Program-made: the position numbers and the translations under genes
Assembly: GCA_022773945.1 (NCBI GenBank)
Contig: JALFNS010000009.1
Location: 1-38,917 of the forward strand
Direction: 5' to 3'
Origin: Clostridiales bacterium
GTDB taxonomy: Bacteria > Bacillota > Clostridia > Peptostreptococcales > Anaerovoracaceae
Length of the DNA: 38,917 nt
Shown here: one piece after another, positions 7,941-15,525 of the stretch
Position numbering within the stretch: position 1 is the stretch's first letter
Layout: each line of letters begins with the position of its first letter
The notes under the pieces: generated by a model
Seen by the model: only the letters and a program-made list of their open reading frames with translations
What the model was told of the DNA's origin: nothing
Database searches by the model: none

Positions 7941-8798
7941 TTACCTGTTTGCAAGAAAAATTTTACCTATCTCCGAAAAAACGAGTCCCTTCATTTCAAG
8001 CACGGAAAGAATCCGGTTCACATATCCTGGCGGTTTATCCATCAGAATACACAGCTCATCTATGCTCATTTCTCCCCTGCCTCGCAAAAGCTCATACACT
8101 TGATATTCCGTGGAGCTGAGCTTTTCCCGGACGATATCCGGCTTCTCATAGCTTATTCCCAGCTCATGAAGTATATCGTCTATACTGACCACCGGCATTA
8201 CACCTTCTCTGATAATCTTATTGTTCCCCAGATTGTACTCACTGTCTATATTTCCGGGAACCGCCATAAGCCGTCTTCCCTGGTCCTCCGCCAGTTCTGC
8301 GGTAATCAGCGCTCCGCTTCTGTTTCGCGCCTGAACAACAATCGTCATCTCGCAAAGTCCGCTGATTATCCTGTTTCGCAGAGGGAAATCGTATTTCTCC
8401 GGCACTTTGCCCGGCGGCTGCTCCGAGACGATCACTCCCTTCCGTTCTATTTCGGCCTTGAGATTTCTGTTCTCTGCAGGATAGCACACATCCGTGCCTC
8501 CCGCGAACACTGCCGCAGTATTTCCTCCCGCTCTGAGAGCGCCTTTGTGAGCGAAGGAGTCTATTCCTCTGGCCATTCCGCTCACCACCGTTATACCGTG
8601 CTCTCCCAGCTTCCTCCCTATGGACTCGGCCACGTTTCTGCCATAGGGAGTCACCGTCCTCGAACCCACCACCGCCACGCATCTTCGCGACAGCAGGCTT
8701 ATATCCCCCGTATAATACAGCCTCTCCGGGCTGTTCTTTATCTCTCTCAGAAGAGGCGGATATTCCGCCATATCTCTTGTTACCACACCTTCATTCAT
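7941..8798 (-). CDS. dprA: DNA-processing protein DprA/Smf
   Basis: A 285-residue DprA. In transformable bacteria it loads RecA on incoming single strands. The Rossmann-like core shows VVGSRTVTPYG, VSGMARGIDSFAHKGAL, FAGGTDVCYP and FPLRNRIISGL. A winged helix fills about residues 225-285. The N-terminal SAM-like domain of longer relatives is absent. It starts 7 bp after comM on an ATG with a GGGGGA signal upstream. Its pairing with comM suggests a DNA-uptake role. Confidence 0.96.
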   Translation of the reverse strand: MNEGVVTRDMAEYPPLLREIKNSPERLYYTGDISLLSRRCVAVVGSRTVTPYGRNVAESIGRKLGEHGITVVSGMARGIDSFAHKGALRAGGNTAAVFAGGTDVCYPAENRNLKAEIERKGVIVSEQPPGKVPEKYDFPLRNRIISGLCEMTIVVQARNRSGALITAELAEDQGRRLMAVPGNIDSEYNLGNNKIIREGVMPVVSIDDILHELGISYEKPDIVREKLSSTEYQVYELLRGRGEMSIDELCILMDKPPGYVNRILSVLEMKGLVFSEIGKIFLANR

Positions 8799-8805
8799 AG
8801 TAATG

Positions 8806-10341
8806 TTATCCCCCGTAAAATTCTCCGCTCAGTCTGTAGGACAGCGCTTCCGCCACGTGTTCTTCTCTTATGCTCCCGCTGCCCTCCAGATCGGCTATCG
8901 TCCTCGCCACCTTGATAATCCTGCTGCATCCTCTCATCGTGAGCCCAAGCTTCCCGTAGGCTTCCTCCATCATTCGCTCGCCGGATTTCTCGAGGCGGCA
9001 GTAATCGGAAATCCCTTTTTCATCAAGTTCACCATTCGCCATATAGCCAGTTCCACTGTACCTTTCTCTCTGCAGCTCTCTGCAGCTTACCACCATCTCC
9101 CTCATCTCGCAGGAGCTCATGCCGAAACCTTCACGACCGGTAATGCCTGCATCTCCGAATTCTCCCGTATCTGCCGGCTGCATCTTCAGATGTATGTCCA
9201 CTCTGTCGGCGAAGGGACCCATTATCTTCCTCTTATAGCTGTTTATCTGTCCTGCTGTGCACGTACAAATACGCTTAGTGCTCCAAAGATTACCGCACTT
9301 GCACGGATTGGACGCTATCACCACCATCACCTGAGAGGGAAAGGTGACTTCCCCGTAGTTTCTCTTGAGCCGTATCACTCCCTCCTCCACAGGCTGTCTC
9401 ATGGAATCTATGGCCGCCGGCCGGAATTCTCCAAGCTCATCGAGAAACAGCACTCCTCTGTGAGCCAGAGAAAGTTCCCCCGGTCTCGGCCTGGATCCGC
9501 CTCCTACAAGTCCGGCCACAGTTATAGTGTGGTGCGGCGCTCTGAAAGGCCGCTCTCTGATAATTCCTTCTTCTCGTGACATCAGCCCGGCAACGCTGTA
9601 TATACCTGTAATCTCCAGCTGCTCCTCATAAGTAAGAGGCGGCAGTATAGACGGCAGCCTTCTCGCCATCATCGTCTTCCCGCATCCGGGTTCACCCATC
9701 ATCAGTATCCCATGGTTTCCCGCCGCTGCTATCATCATGGCGCGTTTGGCGTTTTCCTGCCCCCTGACCTGTGCGTAGTCGAGGCCGGAATCCTGTCTGT
9801 CCGTGCACTGCTCCCTGACATACGGTTCAATCTCAATTATTCCCATAACATGTTCTGCCACCTGCTCAAGCGTCTCAGCAGGCAGCACCGTCATGTCCTC
9901 CAGAATCGCCGCTTCATCCGCATTCGCCTTCGGAACCACAACCTTCCGTATTCCTTTCTCTCGCATAGCCATAACAAGCGGCAGTATACCCTGAACGGGG
10001 TTTATCCTGCCGTCCAGAGAGAGCTCCCCGAAAAACCCTATCTCATCAGCTCCGGCGGCAATCTCTCCCAGAAGAATTATCCCTATCGCCACAGGGAGAT
10101 CAAAATGACTTCCCACCTTAGGCCTGTCCGCAGGCACCAGATTCACCGTGACCTTGTCCATGGGAAAAGGATAGCCGCTGTTCTTCACAGCCGGTCTTAT
10201 TCTCTGACATGCCTCCTTGATGGTCATATCAGCCAGCCCCACTATATTAAAGGAGGGCATTCCTCTCTGCACATCAACCTCCACCGAAACCGGGTATCCG
10301 CTTACCCCTACCAGTGCGGCCGTATTAACCTTGACAAACAT
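8806..10341 (-). CDS. comM: ComM/YifB-type Mg-chelatase-like AAA+ ATPase
   Basis: A 511-residue protein. Family knowledge: ComM is a hexameric helicase that promotes branch migration in natural transformation. An N-terminal Lon-protease-like (ChlI) domain holds VGLADMTIKEACQRIR and SHFDLPVAIGIL-like blocks. The AAA+ core has Walker A GEPGCGKT (216-223) and Walker B VLFLDELGEF. A C-terminal domain carries RGCSRIIKVARTIADLEGS. The ATG at 10341 follows AGGAGGGG. Only 9 bp separate it from yraN. Confidence 0.95.
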   Translation of the reverse strand: MFVKVNTAALVGVSGYPVSVEVDVQRGMPSFNIVGLADMTIKEACQRIRPAVKNSGYPFPMDKVTVNLVPADRPKVGSHFDLPVAIGIILLGEIAAGADEIGFFGELSLDGRINPVQGILPLVMAMREKGIRKVVVPKANADEAAILEDMTVLPAETLEQVAEHVMGIIEIEPYVREQCTDRQDSGLDYAQVRGQENAKRAMMIAAAGNHGILMMGEPGCGKTMMARRLPSILPPLTYEEQLEITGIYSVAGLMSREEGIIRERPFRAPHHTITVAGLVGGGSRPRPGELSLAHRGVLFLDELGEFRPAAIDSMRQPVEEGVIRLKRNYGEVTFPSQVMVVIASNPCKCGNLWSTKRICTCTAGQINSYKRKIMGPFADRVDIHLKMQPADTGEFGDAGITGREGFGMSSCEMREMVVSCRELQRERYSGTGYMANGELDEKGISDYCRLEKSGERMMEEAYGKLGLTMRGCSRIIKVARTIADLEGSGSIREEHVAEALSYRLSGEFYGG

Positions 10342-10350
10342 ATCCCCCTC

Positions 10351-10689
10351 CTAAAATGCATCCGCCGTATGCTCCACGTAGATTTCCATCACATGAAAAC
10401 TGCAGCTGCCCGTCAGCCCTCTCCTGTCCTTCATCTCCTCTATAAAGCACAGGGCCGCCTTCTTCATATGCTTCCGCTTCCTCTCATCCACAGCCTCTGC
10501 AGGCCTGCCGTAGCTTAGACTCTGCCGGGTCTTCACCTCAACGAAAGCCAGTATCCCGTCCCGCAGAGCGACAATGTCGATTTCCCCGTGCCTGCATCTG
10601 TAATTCTGCTTCAAAATCCTGTAACCCTTGGCTCTGAGTACATCAGCAGCCGTATTCTCCCCAATCTGCCCAAGCAGTCTCTTATCCAT
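10351..10689 (-). CDS. yraN: YraN/UPF0102 nuclease-fold protein
   Basis: A 112-residue UPF0102 protein with the Holliday-junction-resolvase-like nuclease fold. HGEIDIVA (D38) and FVEVKTR (E51-x-K53) form the expected metal-site pattern. Function is not well established. The ATG at 10689 is chosen because GGGAG lies upstream; the frame runs 11 codons further without a signal. It is the first gene of the yraN-comM-dprA-topA run. The rnhB gene often found upstream is absent. Confidence 0.93.
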   Translation of the reverse strand: MDKRLLGQIGENTAADVLRAKGYRILKQNYRCRHGEIDIVALRDGILAFVEVKTRQSLSYGRPAEAVDERKRKHMKKAALCFIEEMKDRRGLTGSCSFHVMEIYVEHTADAF

Positions 10690-10730
10690 AATCCGTCTCC
10701 CTTTTATTTCATTAATTACCATTTATTTCT

Positions 10731-10758
10731 ATTATACTCAGTTTCCATATTTTGTCAA
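10731..10758 (-). promoter_or_regulatory. Promoter of the yraN-comM-dprA-topA operon
   Basis: On the minus strand a consensus -35 TTGACA (10753-10758), 16-bp spacer and a perfect -10 TATAAT (10731-10736). It is placed about 42 bp before the yraN start. Confidence 0.85.
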
Positions 10759-10785
10759 TTAGTTTCGTGAATTACATCGATATCT

Positions 10786-10830
10786 AAAAAAGCTTGCTAT
10801 CCCATCATTTCAATGGGCTAACAAGCTTTT
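10786..10830 (-). terminator. Long terminator hairpin
   Basis: An outer 9-bp stem AAAAGCTTG/CAAGCTTTT (10788-10796 with 10822-10830) encloses an inner CCCAT/ATGGG stem. On the minus strand it ends in six Ts. It lies about 290 bp beyond the HAD gene stop, so either that transcript has a long 3' tail or something else is transcribed in the gap. Confidence 0.75.
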
Positions 10831-10836
10831 GCGTTA

Positions 10837-11116
10837 GAATCGGAATTATATCGAACCTAATTGATTGGTTCCGGATTGTCCAATTTCGTTAAATATTTTC
10901 GCTAAGGACAATCCGCTGTCCATTTTCTCAAATCTTACATCGAATGGACAATTTCGAGCAAGTTATTCTTCTGATATTTCCATTTATTGTCCTTTCCTAC
11001 ATAAAAACGGTCTCTAAGGGGAAAAATCCCAGTATTTTTTGTCCATATCTTTAAGAACTCCGTGAACTGGACAGTAAATTGCCCCTTCGCCCGAATTAAT
11101 CGATAAATGGACATTC
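10837..11116. other. Non-coding gap with TGTCC/GGACA repeats
   Basis: No convincing gene is visible in either strand. The motif TGTCC or its complement GGACA occurs eight times in about 240 bp. Two pairs form clean inverted repeats: GGATTGTCC (10873-10881) with GGACAATCC (10906-10914), and TGTCCATT (10917-10924) with AATGGACA (10943-10950). CAATTTCG follows two of the copies. Single copies near 10988, 11040, 11068 and 11109 are less regular. It could be an RNA, protein-binding sites or decayed DNA. Confidence 0.5.
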
Positions 11117-11959
11117 CTACTCGACTCCACTCTTTTCTGTCAGAACAAACTTCCTCACCGCATCTGCAACACCGTCTTCGTAATGAGGCGCCGCCACATA
11201 TACGGCCTCCTTCTTCACTTCCTCCTTGGCATTGCCGACAGCTATCGGGAATCCTGTTTCTCTCAGCATGGCCAGATCGTTAGGGCTGTCTCCAACAGCC
11301 ATCATCTCCGACGGGCTGATTCCCAGAAGCTCTCCCATATGCCTGAGCGCATTGCCTTTGCTCGTGGTGCTTCCGCCGATTTCCAGATTGTGCTCGAAGG
11401 AGCTGGTTATGGTCACATCCGGCAGAGCCTCCAGCCTGACCTTCATTGCCGGCTTCTCGCTCACATCCTCAAAGTTTACGTTGATATTCTCAATATGCTC
11501 CCTGTTCTCCAGCATGAAAGCATAAAAATCATCCTTCGGTTTCCTCGTGTTCAGAATGTAGTTCACGTTTCTGAAGCTCTCGCAGGTTTCCTCTACCTGC
11601 CTGTAGTACCAGCCTTCGATGTAGGCCTCTCCGTTCACGAAGGTCTCGAGAACATAGTGCAAAGGCTCCAGCAGTTTCACTGCCGCTTCCACGGCATTAG
11701 GAGCCAGGCAGTTCTCGTAAAACGTCCTGTTCTCTCTGAGATCCACTATTCTGGCCCCGTTTGACGTGAGGACGTATCTTATGGGTTCGAAGTTCAGTAT
11801 ATCATCAGGCAGGGCGCAGAGAGGCCTTCCTGTGGCAACGAGTATTTTAACACCCCGCTCCGCAGCCTCCATCAGGGCCTGTCTGTTACCCTCGCTCAGC
11901 CTGCCGTTTTTATCCAGTGTTGTTCCGTCAAGATCCAGAGCTATAAGCTTAATGGTCAT
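11117..11959 (-). CDS. Cof-type HAD-IIB sugar-phosphate/nucleotide phosphatase
   Basis: A 280-residue HAD hydrolase of the Cof (IIB) subfamily, which dephosphorylates small phosphometabolites. Motif I is DLDGT (D9 and D11), motif II VATGRP (T43), motif III K201 in TSKGNAL, and motif IV GDSPND (223-228). A large C2B cap fills the middle. The substrate cannot be read from sequence. Its ATG immediately follows the stop of the MBL gene with AGGTGA as binding site, so the two are translationally coupled. Confidence 0.93.
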   Translation of the reverse strand: MTIKLIALDLDGTTLDKNGRLSEGNRQALMEAAERGVKILVATGRPLCALPDDILNFEPIRYVLTSNGARIVDLRENRTFYENCLAPNAVEAAVKLLEPLHYVLETFVNGEAYIEGWYYRQVEETCESFRNVNYILNTRKPKDDFYAFMLENREHIENINVNFEDVSEKPAMKVRLEALPDVTITSSFEHNLEIGGSTTSKGNALRHMGELLGISPSEMMAVGDSPNDLAMLRETGFPIAVGNAKEEVKKEAVYVAAPHYEDGVADAVRKFVLTEKSGVE

Positions 11960-12568
11960 CTATTTCACCTTCGTTTCTGTCATTTCTGTAAATTCTCTGT
12001 TTATGCGACGCACCTTCTTCATGTTCGCCAGATCCCCGTGTCCCGGATAGAGCATGATGTCATTCGGCCAGCTGTCGACAATGTTGCATATGCTGTCCCG
12101 CATTTCACTCTCGCTGCCGTCCTCCAGATCCGTTCTTCCCAGGTCCACATTGAATACAGTGTCCCCCGTGAAGCAAAGTCTGTCCTTCTCATCCATTATA
12201 CATATGCTTCCGTGAGTATGCCCCGGAGTGTTTATTATCTCCAGCCTTCGTGATGCCGCGCCTGTTCCCAGCTCAAGCACATCTCCGTCCTCGAGAAACC
12301 GGTCCACTCTTCCTCTGTATATATCCCCGTCTCTTCTGTGAAGCAGCACCGGGCACTCCAGCTCCGAAGCCACCGCATCGGCGGCCCCTGAATGATCGTA
12401 GTGATGGTGTGTCAGTATTATTCCCAGAGGCTCCAGATCCTTCTCTCTTACTTCCTTTATAAATCTCCCCGGATTGTACCCGGGATCAATTATGTAGCAC
12501 CTGTTTTCTTCGGATATGATATACCCGTTACTCTCCAGGTTTCCTCCGATAAATCTTTTTATTTTCAT
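11960..12568 (-). CDS. MBL-fold metallohydrolase (glyoxalase II-like)
   Basis: A 202-residue metallo-beta-lactamase-fold protein. All metal ligands are present: HHHYDH (54-59), H117 in TPGHTHGS, D136 in FTGDTVF and H177 in YPGHGDL. The pattern is that of the GloB-like thioester hydrolase group, but the substrate is unknown. The ATG at 12568 (MKIKRF) is the natural domain start; the frame runs 26 codons further. There is no Shine-Dalgarno and a -10 box lies 8 bp upstream, so the transcript may be leaderless. Confidence 0.9.
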   Translation of the reverse strand: MKIKRFIGGNLESNGYIISEENRCYIIDPGYNPGRFIKEVREKDLEPLGIILTHHHYDHSGAADAVASELECPVLLHRRDGDIYRGRVDRFLEDGDVLELGTGAASRRLEIINTPGHTHGSICIMDEKDRLCFTGDTVFNVDLGRTDLEDGSESEMRDSICNIVDSWPNDIMLYPGHGDLANMKKVRRINREFTEMTETKVK

Positions 12569-12576
12569 ATCGTTAT

Positions 12577-12606
12577 ATTCTAACACATGAAAAACCTTCC
12601 GGACAA
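12577..12606 (-). promoter_or_regulatory. Predicted promoter of the MBL-HAD operon
   Basis: On the minus strand -35 TTGTCC (12601-12606), 18-bp spacer, -10 TAGAAT (12577-12582), then 8 bp to the ATG. Its -35 box is one base from the -35 box of the divergent trkA promoter. Confidence 0.55.
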
Positions 12607-12607
12607 C

Positions 12608-12635
12608 TTGAATTCCTAACAATTCGTTGTATAAT
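12608..12635 (+). promoter_or_regulatory. Promoter of the trkA-trkH-trkH operon
   Basis: -35 TTGAAT (12608-12613), 16-bp spacer and a perfect -10 TATAAT (12630-12635). The leader to the trkA ATG is about 30 nt. Confidence 0.75.
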
Positions 12636-12672
12636 ATTTGTGTCAAATTATGTTTACACCCGTGAGGTTTTT

Positions 12673-14043
12673 ATGAAAGTAGCAATTGTAGGAGCCGGCA
12701 AGCTGGGAATGAAGGTGGCGGAAGCTCTTCTGGGCGGAGACCACTCTGTAACAATAATCGATACCAACGAAGCCTGGACCGAGAAAATAAATTCAATACT
12801 GGATGTCATGACGGTAACTGCCAACGCCAAGGAAATCAAAGTCCTTAAGCAGATTGACATTTCTTCCTATGACTTCCTGGTGGCAACCACAGGTGACGAC
12901 GAGGTCAACATCGTCGTATCCGCCTTTGCGAAAAAACTCGGCTGCAGCAAGGTAATCGCCCGTGTGAGAGATCCTGAACACATGCAGCAGATAGATTTCA
13001 TCAAGGACCTTATGGGTATAGACTACATTGTCAATCCCGATCTGGGTATCACGGTGGAGATATATAAATATCTGGCGGAGAAATACACTCTAAGCAACGG
13101 CATATTCAGCAGCGGACTGGCGTCGCTTCTGGAGTTCTACGTTACCAAGCTGCCGGAGATTATCGGCATGTCCATGAGAGACATTTCTTCTCTTATGCCG
13201 AACATGCTGGTTATTGCAATATCACGTTCCGGCAAGGTTATAATTCCTCACGGCGACACATGTATCGAAGAGGACGACATCATATATGTAATCGGCGAGA
13301 AGGAGCCTATTCTCAAGCTTGCCGAGAAAGTACACGAAAAGGGCAAATACACTGACCTTCAGAAGGTTATGATTATAGGCGGCGGCAAGACCGGTTTCTA
13401 TCTGGCCCGCATGCTGGCCGAGTTCGGTGCGGCTGTCAAGATTATCGAGAAGAGCAAAGACCGCTGTCACTACCTTTCGACGCATCTGGATGATGTTATG
13501 ATTCTTCACGGAGATGCCACAGACCTCAGCCTCCTCGAGGAGGAGAACCTTGACGGGATGGATGCAGTTGTCACCGCCACAGGCTTTGACGAGGACAACC
13601 TGTTGCTGGCGCTCACGGCCAAGCAGCACAAGGTTGAGGATGTAATAGCCAAGGTGAGCAAAACCAGCTACGTGGAGATTATATCCGCCATGGGTATAGA
13701 TATGGCTCTGAATCCTCTGGATATAACCACCAACGATATAATCCGCTACGTTCAGAGTTCCAGAACTGTGGTATCGTCCCAGCTCATTCAGGGACAGGCG
13801 GAGATTGTGGAGGTTATAGCCACATCCCACATGAAGATAATTGACGAGCCTCTTAAGAATCTGAATCTGCCGGATACCTTCCTGGTGGCCGCCATTCACA
13901 GGGGCAATAAACTCATAATACCTAACGGAGATACGATAATAAGAGAAGACGACAGGGTAATAATCATAAGTCTCATAAGCGATCTTAAGGTTACCGAGAA
14001 GCTTCTCAAAGATAACGGAAGGTTCTCCTTCCTGAGAAAATAG
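12673..14043 (+). CDS. trkA: Trk K+ transport NAD-binding protein TrkA
   Basis: A 456-residue cytoplasmic regulator of K+ uptake with two RCK halves. The first Rossmann site is VGAGKLG (6-12). The second is IIGGGKTG, near residues 234-241. Each half is followed by a TrkA-C domain ending in the pattern IPHGDTCIEEDD or IPNGDTIIREDD. The start is the ATG at 12673 with GTGAGG 5 bp upstream; the frame extends 11 codons further without a signal. trkH follows after one base. Confidence 0.96.
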   Translation: MKVAIVGAGKLGMKVAEALLGGDHSVTIIDTNEAWTEKINSILDVMTVTANAKEIKVLKQIDISSYDFLVATTGDDEVNIVVSAFAKKLGCSKVIARVRDPEHMQQIDFIKDLMGIDYIVNPDLGITVEIYKYLAEKYTLSNGIFSSGLASLLEFYVTKLPEIIGMSMRDISSLMPNMLVIAISRSGKVIIPHGDTCIEEDDIIYVIGEKEPILKLAEKVHEKGKYTDLQKVMIIGGGKTGFYLARMLAEFGAAVKIIEKSKDRCHYLSTHLDDVMILHGDATDLSLLEEENLDGMDAVVTATGFDEDNLLLALTAKQHKVEDVIAKVSKTSYVEIISAMGIDMALNPLDITTNDIIRYVQSSRTVVSSQLIQGQAEIVEVIATSHMKIIDEPLKNLNLPDTFLVAAIHRGNKLIIPNGDTIIREDDRVIIISLISDLKVTEKLLKDNGRFSFLRK

Positions 14044-14044
14044 C

Positions 14045-15508
14045 ATGAATTTGAATTTTGGCTCAATATTGCGAATAGTAGGCATCGTGATGGTTATAAT
14101 CAGCGCGTCCATGCTGCCTTCTCTTTGTGTTTCACTCATATACGGAGAATACGATGTGGCTGTGGACTTTGCGATTACCGTCGCTGTGGTAGGCTGTCTG
14201 GGCGCGTGCCTCGCCAGACTGACGAAGTACAGCCTTCAGGATCTCAAGGTGAGAGACGGTTTTTTTATTGTAACCGTCTACTGGTTTATAGCTGCGATAA
14301 TCGGAGCCGTTCCTTTTTATATATCCGGTGCTATTCCTGCACCTGTTGACGCCTTCTTCGAGTCCTGCTCCGGGTTCTCGACCACAGGCGCCTCCATTCT
14401 GACGGACATCGAAAGTCTGCCTCGCGGCATACTGTTCTGGCGTTCCTTCACTCACTGGATAGGCGGTATCGGTATACTGCTCTTCGCCATTGCCGTCATG
14501 CCTTCTCTGGGAATAAGCGGGCAGAACGTTGTTGTATCCGAAACTCCGGGCCCTATGCTGGATAAGATTTCTCCCAAAATGACGGATACAGCCAAGACGC
14601 TTCTTGTCATATACTCAATTCTTACTGTCACGGAGACGATTATGCTCCTTTTTGGAGGCATGAATCTGTATGACGCTCTGGTTCACACCTTCGGAACCGT
14701 TGGAACCGGTGGATTCTCAACCTACAACACAAGCATCGGTCACTTCGACAGCACGTATATACGTATTGTAATCACTGTCTTCATGGTGCTCTGCGGGATG
14801 AACTTCAACCTCTTCTTCATAGCTATGAAGAAAGGTCCCGCCACATTCTTCAGGGACACGGAATTCAAATGCTATCTGCTGATTCTGGCTATAGCATCTT
14901 CTTTCATATTCCTCGTTCTGCTGTTCACCGGCGAAGGGGAAAGTGCCGGTCAGGTGGCAACGGACGCCGTCTTCCAGACCGCCTCTATCCTCACCACTAC
15001 CGGATACGCCACCTGCGACTACGAAACCTGGCCTCAGGTATGCCAGATTATGATTCTCCTGCTCATGTTCATTGGAGGAAGTTCATCCTCAACAGCGGGA
15101 GGTATCAAGGTTATCCGTATAGTTGTGGTCCTCAAGCTTGTTGCCAGAGGATTCTACACGAGACTGCATCCGAATGTGTTCAGGACGCCAAAGATTAACG
15201 GCAAAACCATACCTGGAGATTCAGTATCTCTCATAGCAAGCCACATATTCCTGTACATATTCCTGCTGTTTATAGGGACCTTCCTCATATCATTCGAAAA
15301 CGTGGATATGACCACATGCCTGACCTCTGTCATGACCTGCTTGGGAAATATAGGTCCCGGATTTGTGGACATAGGCCCTTCGGGCAACTTCGCTTTCATG
15401 ACAGGATTCTCCAAGATGGTTCTCTCCGTGTCGATGATTGCGGGCAGACTTGAACTCTATTCACTGTTTATTTTCCTGACGCCTCAGTTCTGGCATCCGG
15501 ACAGATAA
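14045..15508 (+). CDS. trkH: Trk K+ transporter membrane subunit TrkH (copy 1)
   Basis: A 487-residue TrkH/KtrB-type channel subunit with four membrane-pore-membrane units. The four filter loops are close to the family: STTGAS (112-117), GTGGFS (220-225), TTTGYA (317-322) and GNIGPG (434-439). GIKVIRIV near 353-360 carries the buried basic residue near the pore. Start ATG at 14045 lies one base behind the trkA stop, indicating coupled translation with its TrkA partner. Confidence 0.95.
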   Translation: MNLNFGSILRIVGIVMVIISASMLPSLCVSLIYGEYDVAVDFAITVAVVGCLGACLARLTKYSLQDLKVRDGFFIVTVYWFIAAIIGAVPFYISGAIPAPVDAFFESCSGFSTTGASILTDIESLPRGILFWRSFTHWIGGIGILLFAIAVMPSLGISGQNVVVSETPGPMLDKISPKMTDTAKTLLVIYSILTVTETIMLLFGGMNLYDALVHTFGTVGTGGFSTYNTSIGHFDSTYIRIVITVFMVLCGMNFNLFFIAMKKGPATFFRDTEFKCYLLILAIASSFIFLVLLFTGEGESAGQVATDAVFQTASILTTTGYATCDYETWPQVCQIMILLLMFIGGSSSSTAGGIKVIRIVVVLKLVARGFYTRLHPNVFRTPKINGKTIPGDSVSLIASHIFLYIFLLFIGTFLISFENVDMTTCLTSVMTCLGNIGPGFVDIGPSGNFAFMTGFSKMVLSVSMIAGRLELYSLFIFLTPQFWHPDR

Positions 15509-15525
15509 AAACATATTATTGAATT

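Noticed and set aside
10837-11116. A CRISPR array
   Set aside because: The repeated words are only 5-9 bp, are in both orientations and lack regular spacing; no cas genes are in the window.
13222-14139. A 305-codon minus-strand frame opposite trkA
   Set aside because: It overlaps trkA and the start of trkH, both unambiguous, and has no recognisable motif.
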